Below are positions 34,711-43,455 of a DNA stretch of 64,000 nt, piece by piece. Source of the stretch: Microbacterium sp. GCS4 (lineage in GTDB: Bacteria; Actinomycetota; Actinomycetes; Actinomycetales; Microbacteriaceae); assembly GCF_001262495.1 (NCBI RefSeq), contig NZ_LGYE01000001.1, positions 310,001-374,000 on the forward strand, given 5' to 3'. The notes beneath the pieces were generated by a model. The model saw only the letters and a list, made by a program, of their open reading frames with translations, had not been told where the DNA came from and searched no databases. Positions within the stretch are counted from its first letter, which is position 1. Each line of letters begins with the position of its first letter. Made by a program: the position numbers and the translations under genes.

Positions 34711-35808
34711 TCAGACTGCGCCGACGCCGAACACGAGGCCGAGCACGTACGTGATCGCCGCGGCGCCGAAGCCGATGGCGAGCTGGCGCAGCGCTCGTCG
34801 GAGAGGCGGACCGCCGGACAGGATGCCGACCATCGCACCCGTCGAGAGCAGGGCGACTCCGACGAGGACGAGGGCGACGATCACCGCGGTCGCACCCTGC
34901 AGGCCGAAGATCCAGGGCAGCACCGGGATGATCGCCCCGGAGGCGAACAGCAGGAACGAGGAGATCGCGGCCGTCCAGTCGCTGCCGACGATCTCGTGGT
35001 CGTCCCCCGACCGCACGGGCACCGGTCCCGTCGCCGTGCGCTCGACGCCGGCGCGGGCGGCCGAGACGATCCGTCGAGCGCGCGCGAGCGCCTCCTCCTG
35101 GTCGATGCCCCGTGCACGGTACACCAGCGCGAGCTCGTTCTCGTCGATGTCGAGGTCGGCGGCCGTCGCGGCGGCGTCCTCGTTCGCCTCGGTCGCGGCG
35201 AGCAGCTCCCGCTGAGACCGCACGGAGACGAACTCCCCCGCCCCCATCGACAACGCGCCGGCGAGCAGGCCCGCGATGCCGCTGAACAGCACGAACCCCG
35301 AGCTCACCCCCGTCGCTCCGATGCCCAGCACGAGGGCGAGGTTGCTGACGAGTCCGTCGTTCGCTCCGAACACGGCCGCACGGAACGATCCGGAGAGCCT
35401 GCGACGCCCCCGGGCGGCGAGTCCCCGGACGACCTCGTAGTGAACCTTCTCGTCGGCCCGCATCGCGGGCGTCGCGTACTGCTCCGAGTCGTACGGCGAC
35501 CGCGCCTCCGCGCTCTGCGCGAGCGCGAGCACGAAGATCGATCCGAAGCGCCCCGCCATCCAGCCGAGGAGCCGGGAGCGGAGCCCCGCGCTCGGCAACT
35601 TCGCGGGCTCTCCGCCGAGGAGATCGAGCCAGTGCTGCTCGTGTCGACGCTCCGCCTCGGCGAGGCTCAACAGGATCTCCCGCTCCTCCCCCGTGCGGCG
35701 GCTCGCGAGCTTCTGGTAGACCAGACCCTCTGCGCGCTCCTCCACGAGATAGCGAGCCCAGCGGCGTCGATCCGCCGCCGTCTCCTGAGCGGGTGCGGGA
35801 CTGGTCAT
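34711..35808 (-). CDS. VIT1/CCC1-family Fe/Mn transporter with N-terminal ferritin-like domain
   Basis: From ATG 35808 the protein has 365 residues. The first 140 form a rubrerythrin/ferritin-like helical domain (EERAEGLVYQKLASRRTGEEREILLSLAEAERRHEQHWLDLL, with ExxxH-type ligands). The rest is the VIT1 membrane domain (FGANDGLVSNLALVLGIGATG, SMGAGEFVSVRSQREL) with about five helices. Such fused proteins export Fe(II) or Mn(II), the cytoplasmic domain capturing metal. A GAGGAGG site precedes the ATG. It follows the tRNA-Leu terminator on the opposite strand. Confidence 0.9.
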   Translation of the reverse strand: MTSPAPAQETAADRRRWARYLVEERAEGLVYQKLASRRTGEEREILLSLAEAERRHEQHWLDLLGGEPAKLPSAGLRSRLLGWMAGRFGSIFVLALAQSAEARSPYDSEQYATPAMRADEKVHYEVVRGLAARGRRRLSGSFRAAVFGANDGLVSNLALVLGIGATGVSSGFVLFSGIAGLLAGALSMGAGEFVSVRSQRELLAATEANEDAAATAADLDIDENELALVYRARGIDQEEALARARRIVSAARAGVERTATGPVPVRSGDDHEIVGSDWTAAISSFLLFASGAIIPVLPWIFGLQGATAVIVALVLVGVALLSTGAMVGILSGGPPLRRALRQLAIGFGAAAITYVLGLVFGVGAV

Positions 35809-35842
35809 GCGGTCTCCTCCTCGGAGCGTGCGGGCGCTCTCC

Positions 35843-35848
35843 ACGCTA
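35843..35848 (-). promoter_or_regulatory. -10 box of the VIT gene
   Basis: TAGCGT on the minus strand lies 34 bases before ATG 35808, giving a short leader with a GAGGAGG ribosome-binding site. I see no clear metal-regulator box. Confidence 0.4.
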
Positions 35849-35919
35849 GCGTCGTCGCTCCCGTGCGATGAGCCTGGGGCAGGGATTGCCAGGATTTCGG
35901 CGCGGTGAAGCCGACTCCG

Positions 35920-37662
35920 TCAGGAGCGCACCCGCTTGCGCAGCACGTCGATGCGCGCCTGCAGCTGGGTCACGGTCGCCTGCGCGACAGCGGGCCCTCC
36001 GCAGATGCGTCGCAGCTCGGCGTGCACAGCCCCGTGCGGCTCGCCCTTCTGGCGGGCGTAGAGACCGACGAGGCTGTTCAGGAGCTGCCTCTGCTCCTTG
36101 AGCGTGCGGTGCAGCGGGGCGGGCAGCGTGGTCGTCTCGGTCGGACTTGCGGACGCCTCACGCGCCTCCCGCAGACGCGACTGGCGCGCCTGACGCTGCA
36201 TGAGCAGGTCGTGCACGTGCTCGGGCTCGAGGAGGCCCGGGAACCCGATGAACTCCTCCTCCTCGGGCGTTCCCGGTTCGGCGAGCTGACCGAACTCCTT
36301 GCCTTCGAAGACCAGGCGGTCGAAATGGGCGACCGAGGACAGCGCTTGATAGCTGAACTCCTGGGTGAGCGCGTCGGAGGCGTCGTCCTCGCGGTTGGCG
36401 CTCTCGAGCAGCGAGTCCTCGAGGCCGCCGTCGTCCTTCGACTGACGATCGAGCGCATGATCGCGCTGCTTGTCCATCTCGTTCGCAAGACCCATGAGCA
36501 CCGGCACCTGCGGCAGGAACACGCTCGCGGCCTCGCCTCGGCGGCGGGCGCGCACGAAGCGTCCGATGGCCTGCGCGAAGAACAGCGGCGTCGACGACGA
36601 CGTGGCGTACACCCCGACCGCGAGGCGCGGGACATCGACGCCCTCGGACACCATGCGCACCGCGACCATCCAGCGGTCGTCGCTCGCACTGAACTTCTCG
36701 ATGCGCTCTGACGCGGTGGCGTCGTCCGAGAGGACGATCGTCGGCTGCTGTCGTGTGATGCTGTGCAGGATCTTCGCGTAGGCGCGAGCGACGGTCTGAT
36801 CCGTCGCGAGCACGAGGCCGCCGGCGTCCGGAACGTGATTGCGGACCTCGGTGAGACGCCGGTCGGCTGCGGACAGCACCGCCGGCATCCATTCGCCCTC
36901 AGGGTCGAGCGCAGTGCGCCAGGCCTGAGAGGTGACGTCCTTCGTGTTGTCCTGACCGAGGTGCGTCTCGAGTTCGTCTCCCGAGCTCGTGCGCCACCGC
37001 ATCTTGCCCGCGTACATGTGGAACAGCACGGGGCGCACGACGCCGTCGGCCAAGGCGCGACCGTAGCCGTAGTTGTAGTCCGTGCGGGAGATCCGCGCTC
37101 CGGACTCGTCGGGGTGGTACTCGACGAACGGGATCGGCGCAGTGTCGCTGCGGAACGGCGTGCCCGAGAGCAGCAGACGCCGCCTGGCCGGGCCGTAGGC
37201 GTCGCGGATCGCGTCTCCCCAGCTGAGAGCGTCGCCGCCGTGGTGCACCTCGTCGAGGATCACGAGCGTCTTCGCGTCCTCGGTCAGATGGCGGTGCACC
37301 GAGGACTTCGCGGCGACCTGCGCGTACGTCACGACCGCTCCGTGATAGTGCCGTGCGGGCGCCCAATGGCTGTTGCGGAAATGGGGGTCGAGGCGGATGT
37401 GCACGCGCGCCGCGGCGTCGGCCCACTGCGTCTTGAGATGCTCGGTCGGCGCGACGACGATCACGCGATTCACCTCGCCCATGCGCATGAGCTCGACGGC
37501 CAGGGTCAGGGCGAACGTCGTCTTGCCTGCGCCCGGGGTCGCGGCGACGAGGAAGTCGCGCTGATCCGCCTCGAAGTACTGCTCGAGGGCCTCCTGCTGC
37601 CAGGCGCGCAGCTTGTTGGCGGTTCCCCACGGGGCACGCTGAGGAAAGGACGGAGAGAGCAT
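35920..37662 (-). CDS. Superfamily 2 DEAD/DEAH-box helicase
   Basis: From ATG 37662 the protein has 580 residues: Walker A ATPGAGKTT (41-49), DEVH at 137-140, SGTPFRSD, and motif VI QAIGRFVRARRRG. The architecture resembles XPB/RadD and type III restriction helicase subunits, but no nuclease or methyltransferase neighbours it. It is a common stand-alone actinobacterial helicase of unknown role, probably in DNA repair. The start at 37662 is chosen over ATG 37692 because a leaderless box ends seven bases before it. A coiled-coil-like tail closes the protein. Confidence 0.88.
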   Translation of the reverse strand: MLSPSFPQRAPWGTANKLRAWQQEALEQYFEADQRDFLVAATPGAGKTTFALTLAVELMRMGEVNRVIVVAPTEHLKTQWADAAARVHIRLDPHFRNSHWAPARHYHGAVVTYAQVAAKSSVHRHLTEDAKTLVILDEVHHGGDALSWGDAIRDAYGPARRRLLLSGTPFRSDTAPIPFVEYHPDESGARISRTDYNYGYGRALADGVVRPVLFHMYAGKMRWRTSSGDELETHLGQDNTKDVTSQAWRTALDPEGEWMPAVLSAADRRLTEVRNHVPDAGGLVLATDQTVARAYAKILHSITRQQPTIVLSDDATASERIEKFSASDDRWMVAVRMVSEGVDVPRLAVGVYATSSSTPLFFAQAIGRFVRARRRGEAASVFLPQVPVLMGLANEMDKQRDHALDRQSKDDGGLEDSLLESANREDDASDALTQEFSYQALSSVAHFDRLVFEGKEFGQLAEPGTPEEEEFIGFPGLLEPEHVHDLLMQRQARQSRLREAREASASPTETTTLPAPLHRTLKEQRQLLNSLVGLYARQKGEPHGAVHAELRRICGGPAVAQATVTQLQARIDVLRKRVRS

Positions 37663-37669
37663 CGGAACA

Positions 37670-37675
37670 ACGATA
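37670..37675 (-). promoter_or_regulatory. -10 box of the helicase, leaderless
   Basis: TATCGT on the minus strand is followed by seven bases and ATG 37662; it lies inside the longer reading frame that begins at 37692. Confidence 0.55.
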
Positions 37676-37726
37676 ATCGCTCCCTCCGACATCGGCGCAC
37701 GCCGTCGCCGGTGTCGGGAGGCGGAG

Positions 37727-37732
37727 TAGGCT
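37727..37732 (+). promoter_or_regulatory. -10 box of the second SGNH gene
   Basis: TAGGCT gives a leader of about 48 bases ending in AAGGAGAG before ATG 37787. Confidence 0.5.
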
Positions 37733-37786
37733 CGGTCACTGCGCGACCTCCACCGACGGACGCGCGCGTTCGCGAAGGAGAGCTGG

Positions 37787-38617
37787 ATGACCGACCAGGA
37801 TTCGACTCGGACCCCCTATGTGGCCAACGAGACGCCGCATCCGTGGCGTCGTTTCGTCGCCGTAGGCGACTCGTTCACCGAGGGCATCGGCGACCCCGAT
37901 CCCGCCGTGCCCGGCGGCAACCGCGGGTGGGCCGACCGCGTCGCCGAGGTGCTGTCGCAGGATGTCGACGACTTCGCCTATGCGAACCTCGCCGTGCGCG
38001 GCAAGCTCATCGCGCAGATCGTCGAGGACCAGATCGAGCCGGCGGTGGCGCTCCGCCCCGACCTCATCTCGATCTGCGCCGGAGGCAACGACGTCATCCG
38101 CCCCGGCACCGACCCGGACGCGATCTCGGTGCAGCTCGAGGATGCCGTGGCGCGGCTCTCCTCGACGGGCGCAGCCGTGATCCTCTTCACGGGGATCGAC
38201 ACCCTCTTCACGCCCGTGTTCCGCCCCTTCCGGGGAAAGGTCGCGATCTACAACGAGAACATCCGGGCGATCGCCGATCGCCACGACTGCATCGTCGCCG
38301 ATCAGTGGGCGCTCAAGACCGTGCAGGACATGCGCTTCTTCGACGACGACCGGCTGCATTACAACGCGCTCGGCCACCACGAGATCGCACGGATGGTGTT
38401 GCGAGCCCTCAACGTGCCGAACGACCTCGAGTCGATGCAGCCCGAGACCATTCCGCTCCGGACTTGGCGGGAGGCCAGGGCGGAAGACCTCGGCTGGGCG
38501 CGAGAGCACCTCGTCCCCTGGGTGCTCCGCCGTCTGCGGCACCAGTCCTCAGGGGATCACGTCGCCGCCAAGCGCCCGGACGCGGCGCCCTACCTCTCCC
38601 TCTCCGACGAGAGCTGA
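37787..38617 (+). CDS. SGNH/GDSL-family hydrolase (second copy)
   Basis: The 276-residue protein has Ser29 (GDSFTEG), Asn101 (AGGND), and Asp188/His191 (DDRLH), so all active-site residues are in place. It shares the GDSFTEG(V/I)GD, RGWAD and YANLAVRGKL segments with the protein at 7659-8417, making the two paralogues. Here no SUMF1-like partner follows. Cytoplasmic esterase of unknown substrate. Its stop lies inside a 24-base palindrome shared with the convergent methyltransferase gene. Confidence 0.9.
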   Translation: MTDQDSTRTPYVANETPHPWRRFVAVGDSFTEGIGDPDPAVPGGNRGWADRVAEVLSQDVDDFAYANLAVRGKLIAQIVEDQIEPAVALRPDLISICAGGNDVIRPGTDPDAISVQLEDAVARLSSTGAAVILFTGIDTLFTPVFRPFRGKVAIYNENIRAIADRHDCIVADQWALKTVQDMRFFDDDRLHYNALGHHEIARMVLRALNVPNDLESMQPETIPLRTWREARAEDLGWAREHLVPWVLRRLRHQSSGDHVAAKRPDAAPYLSLSDES

Positions 38618-38637
38618 GCCGGGTCGACCCGGCTCAG
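38614..38637. terminator. Perfect 24-bp palindrome covering two stop codons
   Basis: CTGAGCCGGG, centre TCGA, CCCGGCTCAG. The TGA of the SGNH gene (38615-38617) and the stop of the opposing TrmH gene (38634-38636) both lie inside it. It would form a hairpin in both transcripts and probably acts as a compact bidirectional terminator. Confidence 0.6.
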
Positions 38638-39437
38638 TCGTCGCCGAGCGCGTACAGCGCGACGGCTGCCGCGGAGGCGACGTTGAGCGAGTCCACGCCT
38701 CCGCGCATGGGGATCGTGACGACCCGGTCCGCGAATGCGAGCTCCTCCGCAGACAGGCCGTCGCCCTCCGAGCCCATCAGCAGCGCGACTCGATCCGGCC
38801 GCCGGCGCGCGTACTCGCGCAGGGAGACGGCGTCTTCCGAGAGAGCGAGCGCCGCGACCTCGATCCCCTCGGCGTGCAGAGCGGACACCGACTCCTGCCA
38901 GTCCGACATCCGCGTCCACGGCACCTGGAACACGGTGCCCATGCTCACCCGCACGCTCCGGCGGTAGAGCGGGTCCGCGCAGCGAGGGGCGACGAGCACG
39001 GCATCCGCGCCGAGACCTGCTGCGGCACGGAAGGCGGCGCCGATGTTCGTGTGATCGCCGATGCCGGCGAGGATCAGCACCAGTCGCGCGTCACGGACCA
39101 CCGCGGCCACATCGGGAAGCACCGGTCGGTGCATGGCCGCGAGGGCGCCGCGGTGCACGTCGAATCCTGCGACGGACTCGGCCACGGCATCGGGGACCTC
39201 GTACACGGGCACGTCGACGTCGCGCATGATCGAGCGGATGCCGTCGGTCCATCGTCGTTGCACCATGACCGATCGCGGACTGTGGCCGGCTCGCACGGCC
39301 CGTTCGATGACCTTCGCGGATTCGGCGATGTACAGACCGTTGGCGGACTCGGTGCGCATGCGCAACGCGGTGTCGGTGAGGCCCCGATAGTCGTCGAGGC
39401 GCGGATCGTCGGGGTCGGTCACGAGGTGCAGGTCCAC
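38634..39437 (-). CDS. SpoU/TrmH-family RNA 2'-O-methyltransferase
   Basis: The 267-residue protein has an N-terminal substrate-binding domain (FIAES-like segment NGLYIAESAKVIERAV) and the SPOUT knot domain with VLILAGIGDHTNIGAAFRAAAGLGADAV, LLMGSEGDGLS and IPMRGGVDSLNVASAAAV. It methylates a ribose in tRNA or rRNA; the exact site is not predictable. The start is GTG 39437; it is uncertain because a TAGGGA box lies too near it. It is divergent from the sirtuin gene. Confidence 0.9.
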   Translation of the reverse strand: MDLHLVTDPDDPRLDDYRGLTDTALRMRTESANGLYIAESAKVIERAVRAGHSPRSVMVQRRWTDGIRSIMRDVDVPVYEVPDAVAESVAGFDVHRGALAAMHRPVLPDVAAVVRDARLVLILAGIGDHTNIGAAFRAAAGLGADAVLVAPRCADPLYRRSVRVSMGTVFQVPWTRMSDWQESVSALHAEGIEVAALALSEDAVSLREYARRRPDRVALLMGSEGDGLSAEELAFADRVVTIPMRGGVDSLNVASAAAVALYALGDD

Positions 39438-39502
39438 ATCCCTACTGTGGCATCCCGCGCGCCGAGGTCGGCCGCCCGCATCCCGGTGTCGCCGCCACCG
39501 CC

Positions 39503-39508
39503 TAGACT
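39503..39508 (+). promoter_or_regulatory. -10 box of the sirtuin-phosphatase pair
   Basis: TAGACT precedes an AGGAGGAGG ribosome-binding site and GTG 39524. Confidence 0.5.
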
Positions 39509-39523
39509 CGAGGAGGAGGTCCT

Positions 39524-40363
39524 GTGAGCGCATCGAGTCCCGTCGAGCTGTCGGCCATCGTCGCTCGCACCGCAGAACTCCTCGCCGGCCGCAGGATCGC
39601 GCTCCTCACCGGGGCCGGCATCTCCACGGACTCCGGCATCCCGGCCTATCGAGGCGAGGGCTCCCGCACTCGCAGCGATCCCATGACGATCGACCGCTAC
39701 CTCGGCGACGAGGCCGCGCGCCGTCGCTACTGGGTCGGCGGCCACCTCGGCTGGCGCGCGTTCGCCCGCGCCGAGCCGAACGCCGCGCACCGCGCCCTCG
39801 CCGCAATGGAGTCCACCGGCCACGTGACGGGCGTCATCACCCAGAACGTCGACGGACTGCACCTGCGGGCCGGAAGCTCGCACGTGATCGAAGTGCACGG
39901 CACCATGCGCCGCGTGACCTGCCTGCACTGCGGCCAGGTGTTCGACCGTCGCGACGTCGCGACGCAGATCGAAGACCTCAATCCCTGGATCACCGTCCCC
40001 GAGAACGTGAAGCTCGCGCCCGACGGCGACGTGCTGCCCGAGAGCACCGAGGGCTTCGTCGTGCCCGTGTGCACCGTGTGCGGCGGGATGCTCAAACCCG
40101 ACGTGGTCTTCTTCGGCGAGTACGTGCCCCAGGACCGCTTCCGTGCGGCGGAATCGCTGCTGCGCTCGAGCGACGCGCTCATCGTCGCGGGGTCGTCGCT
40201 CGTGGTCAACTCCGGGGTGCGGCTGGTCGAACGCGCGCGACGCCGCAGCATCCCCCTCGTCATCATCAACCGTGAGCCGACACGTGCCGATCCGTGGGCG
40301 GACATCACCATCGCCGCCGGTACGGGCGACGTGCTCCCCGCCCTCCAGGAGCTCCTTCCATGA
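39524..40363 (+). CDS. NAD-dependent protein deacylase (sirtuin)
   Basis: The 279-residue Sir2 protein has the NAD motif LTGAGISTDSGIPAYRG, ITQNVDGLHLRAG, the catalytic His125 (VIEVHG), zinc-binding Cys133/Cys136 and a second pair in VCTVCGG. The sequence is of the SIRT4/class II type. It removes acyl groups from protein lysines using NAD. The start is GTG 39524 behind a strong AGGAGGAGG site. It overlaps the phosphatase gene by four bases (ATGA). Confidence 0.95.
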   Translation: MSASSPVELSAIVARTAELLAGRRIALLTGAGISTDSGIPAYRGEGSRTRSDPMTIDRYLGDEAARRRYWVGGHLGWRAFARAEPNAAHRALAAMESTGHVTGVITQNVDGLHLRAGSSHVIEVHGTMRRVTCLHCGQVFDRRDVATQIEDLNPWITVPENVKLAPDGDVLPESTEGFVVPVCTVCGGMLKPDVVFFGEYVPQDRFRAAESLLRSSDALIVAGSSLVVNSGVRLVERARRRSIPLVIINREPTRADPWADITIAAGTGDVLPALQELLP

Positions 40364-40947
40364 CCCTCATCACGCTCGTCCGTCACGGCCAGACCGACTG
40401 GAACCTCGCCCGTCGCATCCAGGGCTCGACCGACATCCCGTTGAACGAGACCGGCCGGGCCGATGCCAGGACCGCCGCCGGCCTTCTCGCCGACACGACT
40501 CACCACGCCATCTACTCCAGTCCCCTCGTGCGTGCCCGTGAGACCGCGGAGATCATCGCGGACGAGCTCGGACTCGACGCGCCGCACCTCGTGCGGGACG
40601 TGCGCGAACGCGAGTTCGGCGAGGGCGAGGGCATGCTCGTCGCCGACTACCTCGAGCAGTACGGCGACTGGCTCGCCCCCGTGCCCGGCGCCGAGACGCT
40701 CGGCGCGGTGGCCGATCGCGCCCTGGCGGCCATCGACGCGATCGCCCGGGACTCCCGTCGTCGATCCGCACCATTGGCCGAGTCCGTCATCGTGGTGGCG
40801 CACGGCGGCGTGATCCGTTCGCTGATCGATCATGTCTCCGGGGGCACGCTCCCCCGCGTCGGCGATGTGCTCGCCAACGGATCAGTGCATCGTTTCGAGG
40901 CGTCGCCCGGCTCGCTCCGCCTCCTGGAGCACGCGATCCTCGTCTGA
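40360..40947 (+). CDS. Histidine phosphatase family protein
   Basis: The 195-residue protein has the phosphohistidine nucleophile LVRHGQTDWN (His9), IYSSPLVRARETAEII, the acidic residue in REFGEGEG and the second His in VVAHGGVIRSL. It resembles cobC/phosphoglycerate-mutase-like phosphatases; the substrate is unknown. It is translationally coupled to the sirtuin gene. Confidence 0.92.
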   Translation: MTLITLVRHGQTDWNLARRIQGSTDIPLNETGRADARTAAGLLADTTHHAIYSSPLVRARETAEIIADELGLDAPHLVRDVREREFGEGEGMLVADYLEQYGDWLAPVPGAETLGAVADRALAAIDAIARDSRRRSAPLAESVIVVAHGGVIRSLIDHVSGGTLPRVGDVLANGSVHRFEASPGSLRLLEHAILV

Positions 40948-40968
40948 GCCCGCGGTCTGAGTCCGCGG

Positions 40969-41775
40969 TCAGTGTGCGCGGTTGATCACCGCGCGCGCAT
41001 GCCGGAGCACGGGTTCGTCGATCATGCGGCCCCGGAAGCGGAAGACACCGCGTTCCGTCCCGGCGGCCGAGAGCACGTCTCGCGCCCAGGACACCGTCTC
41101 CTCATCGGGGGCGTAGGCCGCGCGGATCACGCCGACCTGGCTCGGGTGGATGCACGCCGTGGCGGCGAAACCCGACGCCGCAGCATCCTCCGCCTCGCGG
41201 CGCAGCCCGTCGATGTCGTCGATCGCGATGTGCACCGCGTCGATGGCCGCCTTCTCGTGCGCACCCGCCTCGATGAGCACACGAGAGCGGGAGTAGCGGG
41301 CGACGTCACGGTACATCCCGTCGGCGGTCCGACTCGCGGTCCCACCCAGAGACGCGACGAGATCCTCCGCGCCCCACATCATCGCGACGATCCGCGGATG
41401 CGCGGCGATCCGATCCGCGAAGTGGACGCCGCGGGCCGTCTCGCACAGGGCGAGCAGGTCGAATCGCTCGTCGAACGCCGATAGTGCGGCCGGATCCTCG
41501 GTCTTCGCGACCATCACGGTGCGGAAGTCCGTCTGCGACAGGGTCGACAGGTCGGAGACGAACGCCTCCGTCCCGGGGGCGTTCACGCGCACGATCACGC
41601 GATCCGGATCGAGGTCGGCGTCGATGAGGTTGCCGCGGGCGGTGGCCTTCGCCTCGGGGAGCACGGCGTCCTCGAGGTCGAGGATCACGGCGTCGGCCTT
41701 CTCGAGTGCGCCGCGGAAGCGCTCAGGGCGATCGGCCGGGCAGAACAGCAGCGCAGGTCCCAGAGCGAAGGTCAT
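40969..41775 (-). CDS. citE: CitE-like beta-hydroxyacyl-CoA lyase
   Basis: The 268-residue TIM-barrel protein belongs to the HpcH/HpaI-CitE family: FCPADRPERFRGALEKADAVILDLEDAV at the start, RVNAPGTEAF with the substrate Arg, and the metal ligands in ALCETARGV and WGAEDLVASLGG. The M. tuberculosis counterpart Rv2498c lies in the same arrangement and is known as a lyase for (R)-HMG-CoA and citramalyl-CoA, closing leucine breakdown. It ends the accD1 operon, coupled to the maoC gene by an ATGA overlap. Confidence 0.92.
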   Translation of the reverse strand: MTFALGPALLFCPADRPERFRGALEKADAVILDLEDAVLPEAKATARGNLIDADLDPDRVIVRVNAPGTEAFVSDLSTLSQTDFRTVMVAKTEDPAALSAFDERFDLLALCETARGVHFADRIAAHPRIVAMMWGAEDLVASLGGTASRTADGMYRDVARYSRSRVLIEAGAHEKAAIDAVHIAIDDIDGLRREAEDAAASGFAATACIHPSQVGVIRAAYAPDEETVSWARDVLSAAGTERGVFRFRGRMIDEPVLRHARAVINRAH

Positions 41776-42293
41776 CGGTCGTCTCCCTCGGGGGCGCAGC
41801 GGACGAGGACCGATCGCGTCGCCGTGGCCACGACCGTGCCGTCCTGGTTACGGCCGGTGTGCGCGATCCGCACGATGCCCTGCCCCGGTCGGGAGGCCGA
41901 CAGCCGCTTCTCGACCACGGTGCTCTCGGTGTAGAGCGTGTCGCCCGCGAACAGCGGATGCGGGAACGAGACCTCTCCGAATCCGAGCTGCGCGACGAGC
42001 GTGCCCTGCGTGAGCTGCGCCACGGAGGCGCCCACCATGGTCGACAGCGTCCACATCGAGTTGATGAGCCGCGCGCCGAACGGCTCCTGCGCGTCCGCGA
42101 AGGCCGCGTCCAGGTGCAGGGCCTGCGTGTTCATCGTCAGGGTCGTGAAGAGCACGTTGTCCGCCTCGGTCGCCGTGCGCCCGGGACGATGCAGGTAGCG
42201 GGCGTCGAGGGCGAATTCCTCGAACCACAGGCCGCGCTGCACGACGTCCTTCGTCGGCCCGTCACTGCTGTTCGGCTCTTCTGTGTGTCGCAT
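41772..42293 (-). CDS. MaoC-like (R)-enoyl-CoA hydratase
   Basis: From ATG 42293 the protein has 173 residues and a hotdog MaoC fold. The conserved part runs from NVLFTTLTMNTQALHLDAAFA (hydratase motif region) to FPHPLFAGDTLYTESTVVE. The homologue beside M. tuberculosis citE is considered the hydratase of the same route, so it probably converts methylglutaconyl-CoA to (R)-HMG-CoA. GTG 42302 gives three more residues; I prefer ATG 42293 because TAGCGT, which includes the fadE stop, ends seven bases before it. Confidence 0.87.
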   Translation of the reverse strand: MRHTEEPNSSDGPTKDVVQRGLWFEEFALDARYLHRPGRTATEADNVLFTTLTMNTQALHLDAAFADAQEPFGARLINSMWTLSTMVGASVAQLTQGTLVAQLGFGEVSFPHPLFAGDTLYTESTVVEKRLSASRPGQGIVRIAHTGRNQDGTVVATATRSVLVRCAPEGDDR

Positions 42294-42300
42294 GCCGTCC

Positions 42301-42306
42301 ACGCTA
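42301..42306 (-). promoter_or_regulatory. Possible internal leaderless -10 before maoC
   Basis: TAGCGT on the minus strand is followed by seven bases and ATG 42293. Its first three bases are the fadE stop codon, so it could be coincidence. Confidence 0.3.
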
Positions 42307-43455
42307 CCCGGCGAGCCCGAGGGCCCGAGCGATCACGAGAAGCTGCACCTCGGTGGTGCCCTCGCCGATCTCGAGGATCTTGGAGTCGCGGTAGTGCCGG
42401 GCGACCGGGAACTCGTTCATGAAGCCGTTGCCGCCGAAGATCTGGGTCGCATCGCGGGCGTTGTCCATCGCCGCCTCGCCCGCGACGAGCTTGGCGATCG
42501 CGGCCTGCTCGGCGAACGGCCGACCGGCGTCGCGCAGGCGAGCCGCATGGTGCCACGCCAGGCGGGCCGTGTGCACGCGTGCCCGCATCCGGGCGAGCGT
42601 GAACTGGGCGTTCTGGCGGGTGCTGAGCGCGCTGCCGAAGATCGTGCGACTCTTGGCGTAGTCCACCGCGGCCTCGAGGCATCCCTCCGCGGCGCCCGTG
42701 GAGAGAGCCGCGATCGCGATGCGTCCTTCGTCGAGGATGCTGAGGAAGTTGCGGAAGCCGCTCCCGCGTTCTCCGAGCAGGTTCGACTCGGGGACGCGGG
42801 CGCCGGTGAAGGTCAGCGGATGCGTGTCCGAGGCGTTCCAGCCGACCTTGTCGTAGGCCGCCTCGACCGTGAAGCCGGGTGTGCCGTTGGGCACGATGAT
42901 CGTCGAGATCTCCTTGCGCCCCTCGGAGGACCCCGTCACGGCCGTGACCGTCACGAACCGGGTGATCGGCGTGCCGGAGTTGGTGATGAACTGCTTCGAG
43001 CCGTCGATCACCCACTCTCCGCCGTCCAGGCGCGCGGTGGTGCGCGTGGCACCCGCGTCGCTGCCTGCTTCGGGCTCCGTGAGACCGAAGCCCGCCAGGG
43101 CATTCCCCGCGAGCAGATCGGGAAGCAGCTCCTGCTTCTGCTGCTCGGTCCCGAAGCGGAAGACCGGCATCGCGCCGAGACTCACTCCGGCCTCGAGCGT
43201 GATGGCGATCGACTGATCGACACGGCCGAGCGCCTCGATCGCGATGCCGAGCGCCATGTAGTCGCCGCCCTGTCCGCCGTACTCCTCGGGGAACGGCAGC
43301 CCGAACAGCCCGAGGTCGCCCATCGCCGCGACCACGTCCATCGAGAGCGTGTGCGTGCGATCCGCCTCGTAGGACTGCGGCGCGACGACGGTCTCCGCGA
43401 ACTCCCGCACCATCCCTGCGAGTTCGCGTTCCTCGTCCGTCAGCTGCTCGTTCAT
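42304..43455 (-). CDS. Acyl-CoA dehydrogenase, probably isovaleryl-CoA dehydrogenase
   Basis: The 383-residue protein is a complete acyl-CoA dehydrogenase: FGLTEPEAGSDAG for FAD/substrate binding, KQFITNSGTP, a C-terminal helical domain, and a GEGTTEVQ motif whose Glu is at the catalytic base position of short/medium-chain enzymes. Between the carboxylase alpha gene and maoC it fits isovaleryl-CoA dehydrogenase (FadE19-like in M. tuberculosis). ATG overlaps the accA1 stop by four bases. Confidence 0.93.
   Translation of the reverse strand: MNEQLTDEERELAGMVREFAETVVAPQSYEADRTHTLSMDVVAAMGDLGLFGLPFPEEYGGQGGDYMALGIAIEALGRVDQSIAITLEAGVSLGAMPVFRFGTEQQKQELLPDLLAGNALAGFGLTEPEAGSDAGATRTTARLDGGEWVIDGSKQFITNSGTPITRFVTVTAVTGSSEGRKEISTIIVPNGTPGFTVEAAYDKVGWNASDTHPLTFTGARVPESNLLGERGSGFRNFLSILDEGRIAIAALSTGAAEGCLEAAVDYAKSRTIFGSALSTRQNAQFTLARMRARVHTARLAWHHAARLRDAGRPFAEQAAIAKLVAGEAAMDNARDATQIFGGNGFMNEFPVARHYRDSKILEIGEGTTEVQLLVIARALGLAG

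Noticed and set aside
35920..37662. Helicase as part of a restriction or defence system
   Set aside because: No nuclease, methyltransferase or specificity genes adjoin it; neighbours are a transporter gene and an esterase gene.
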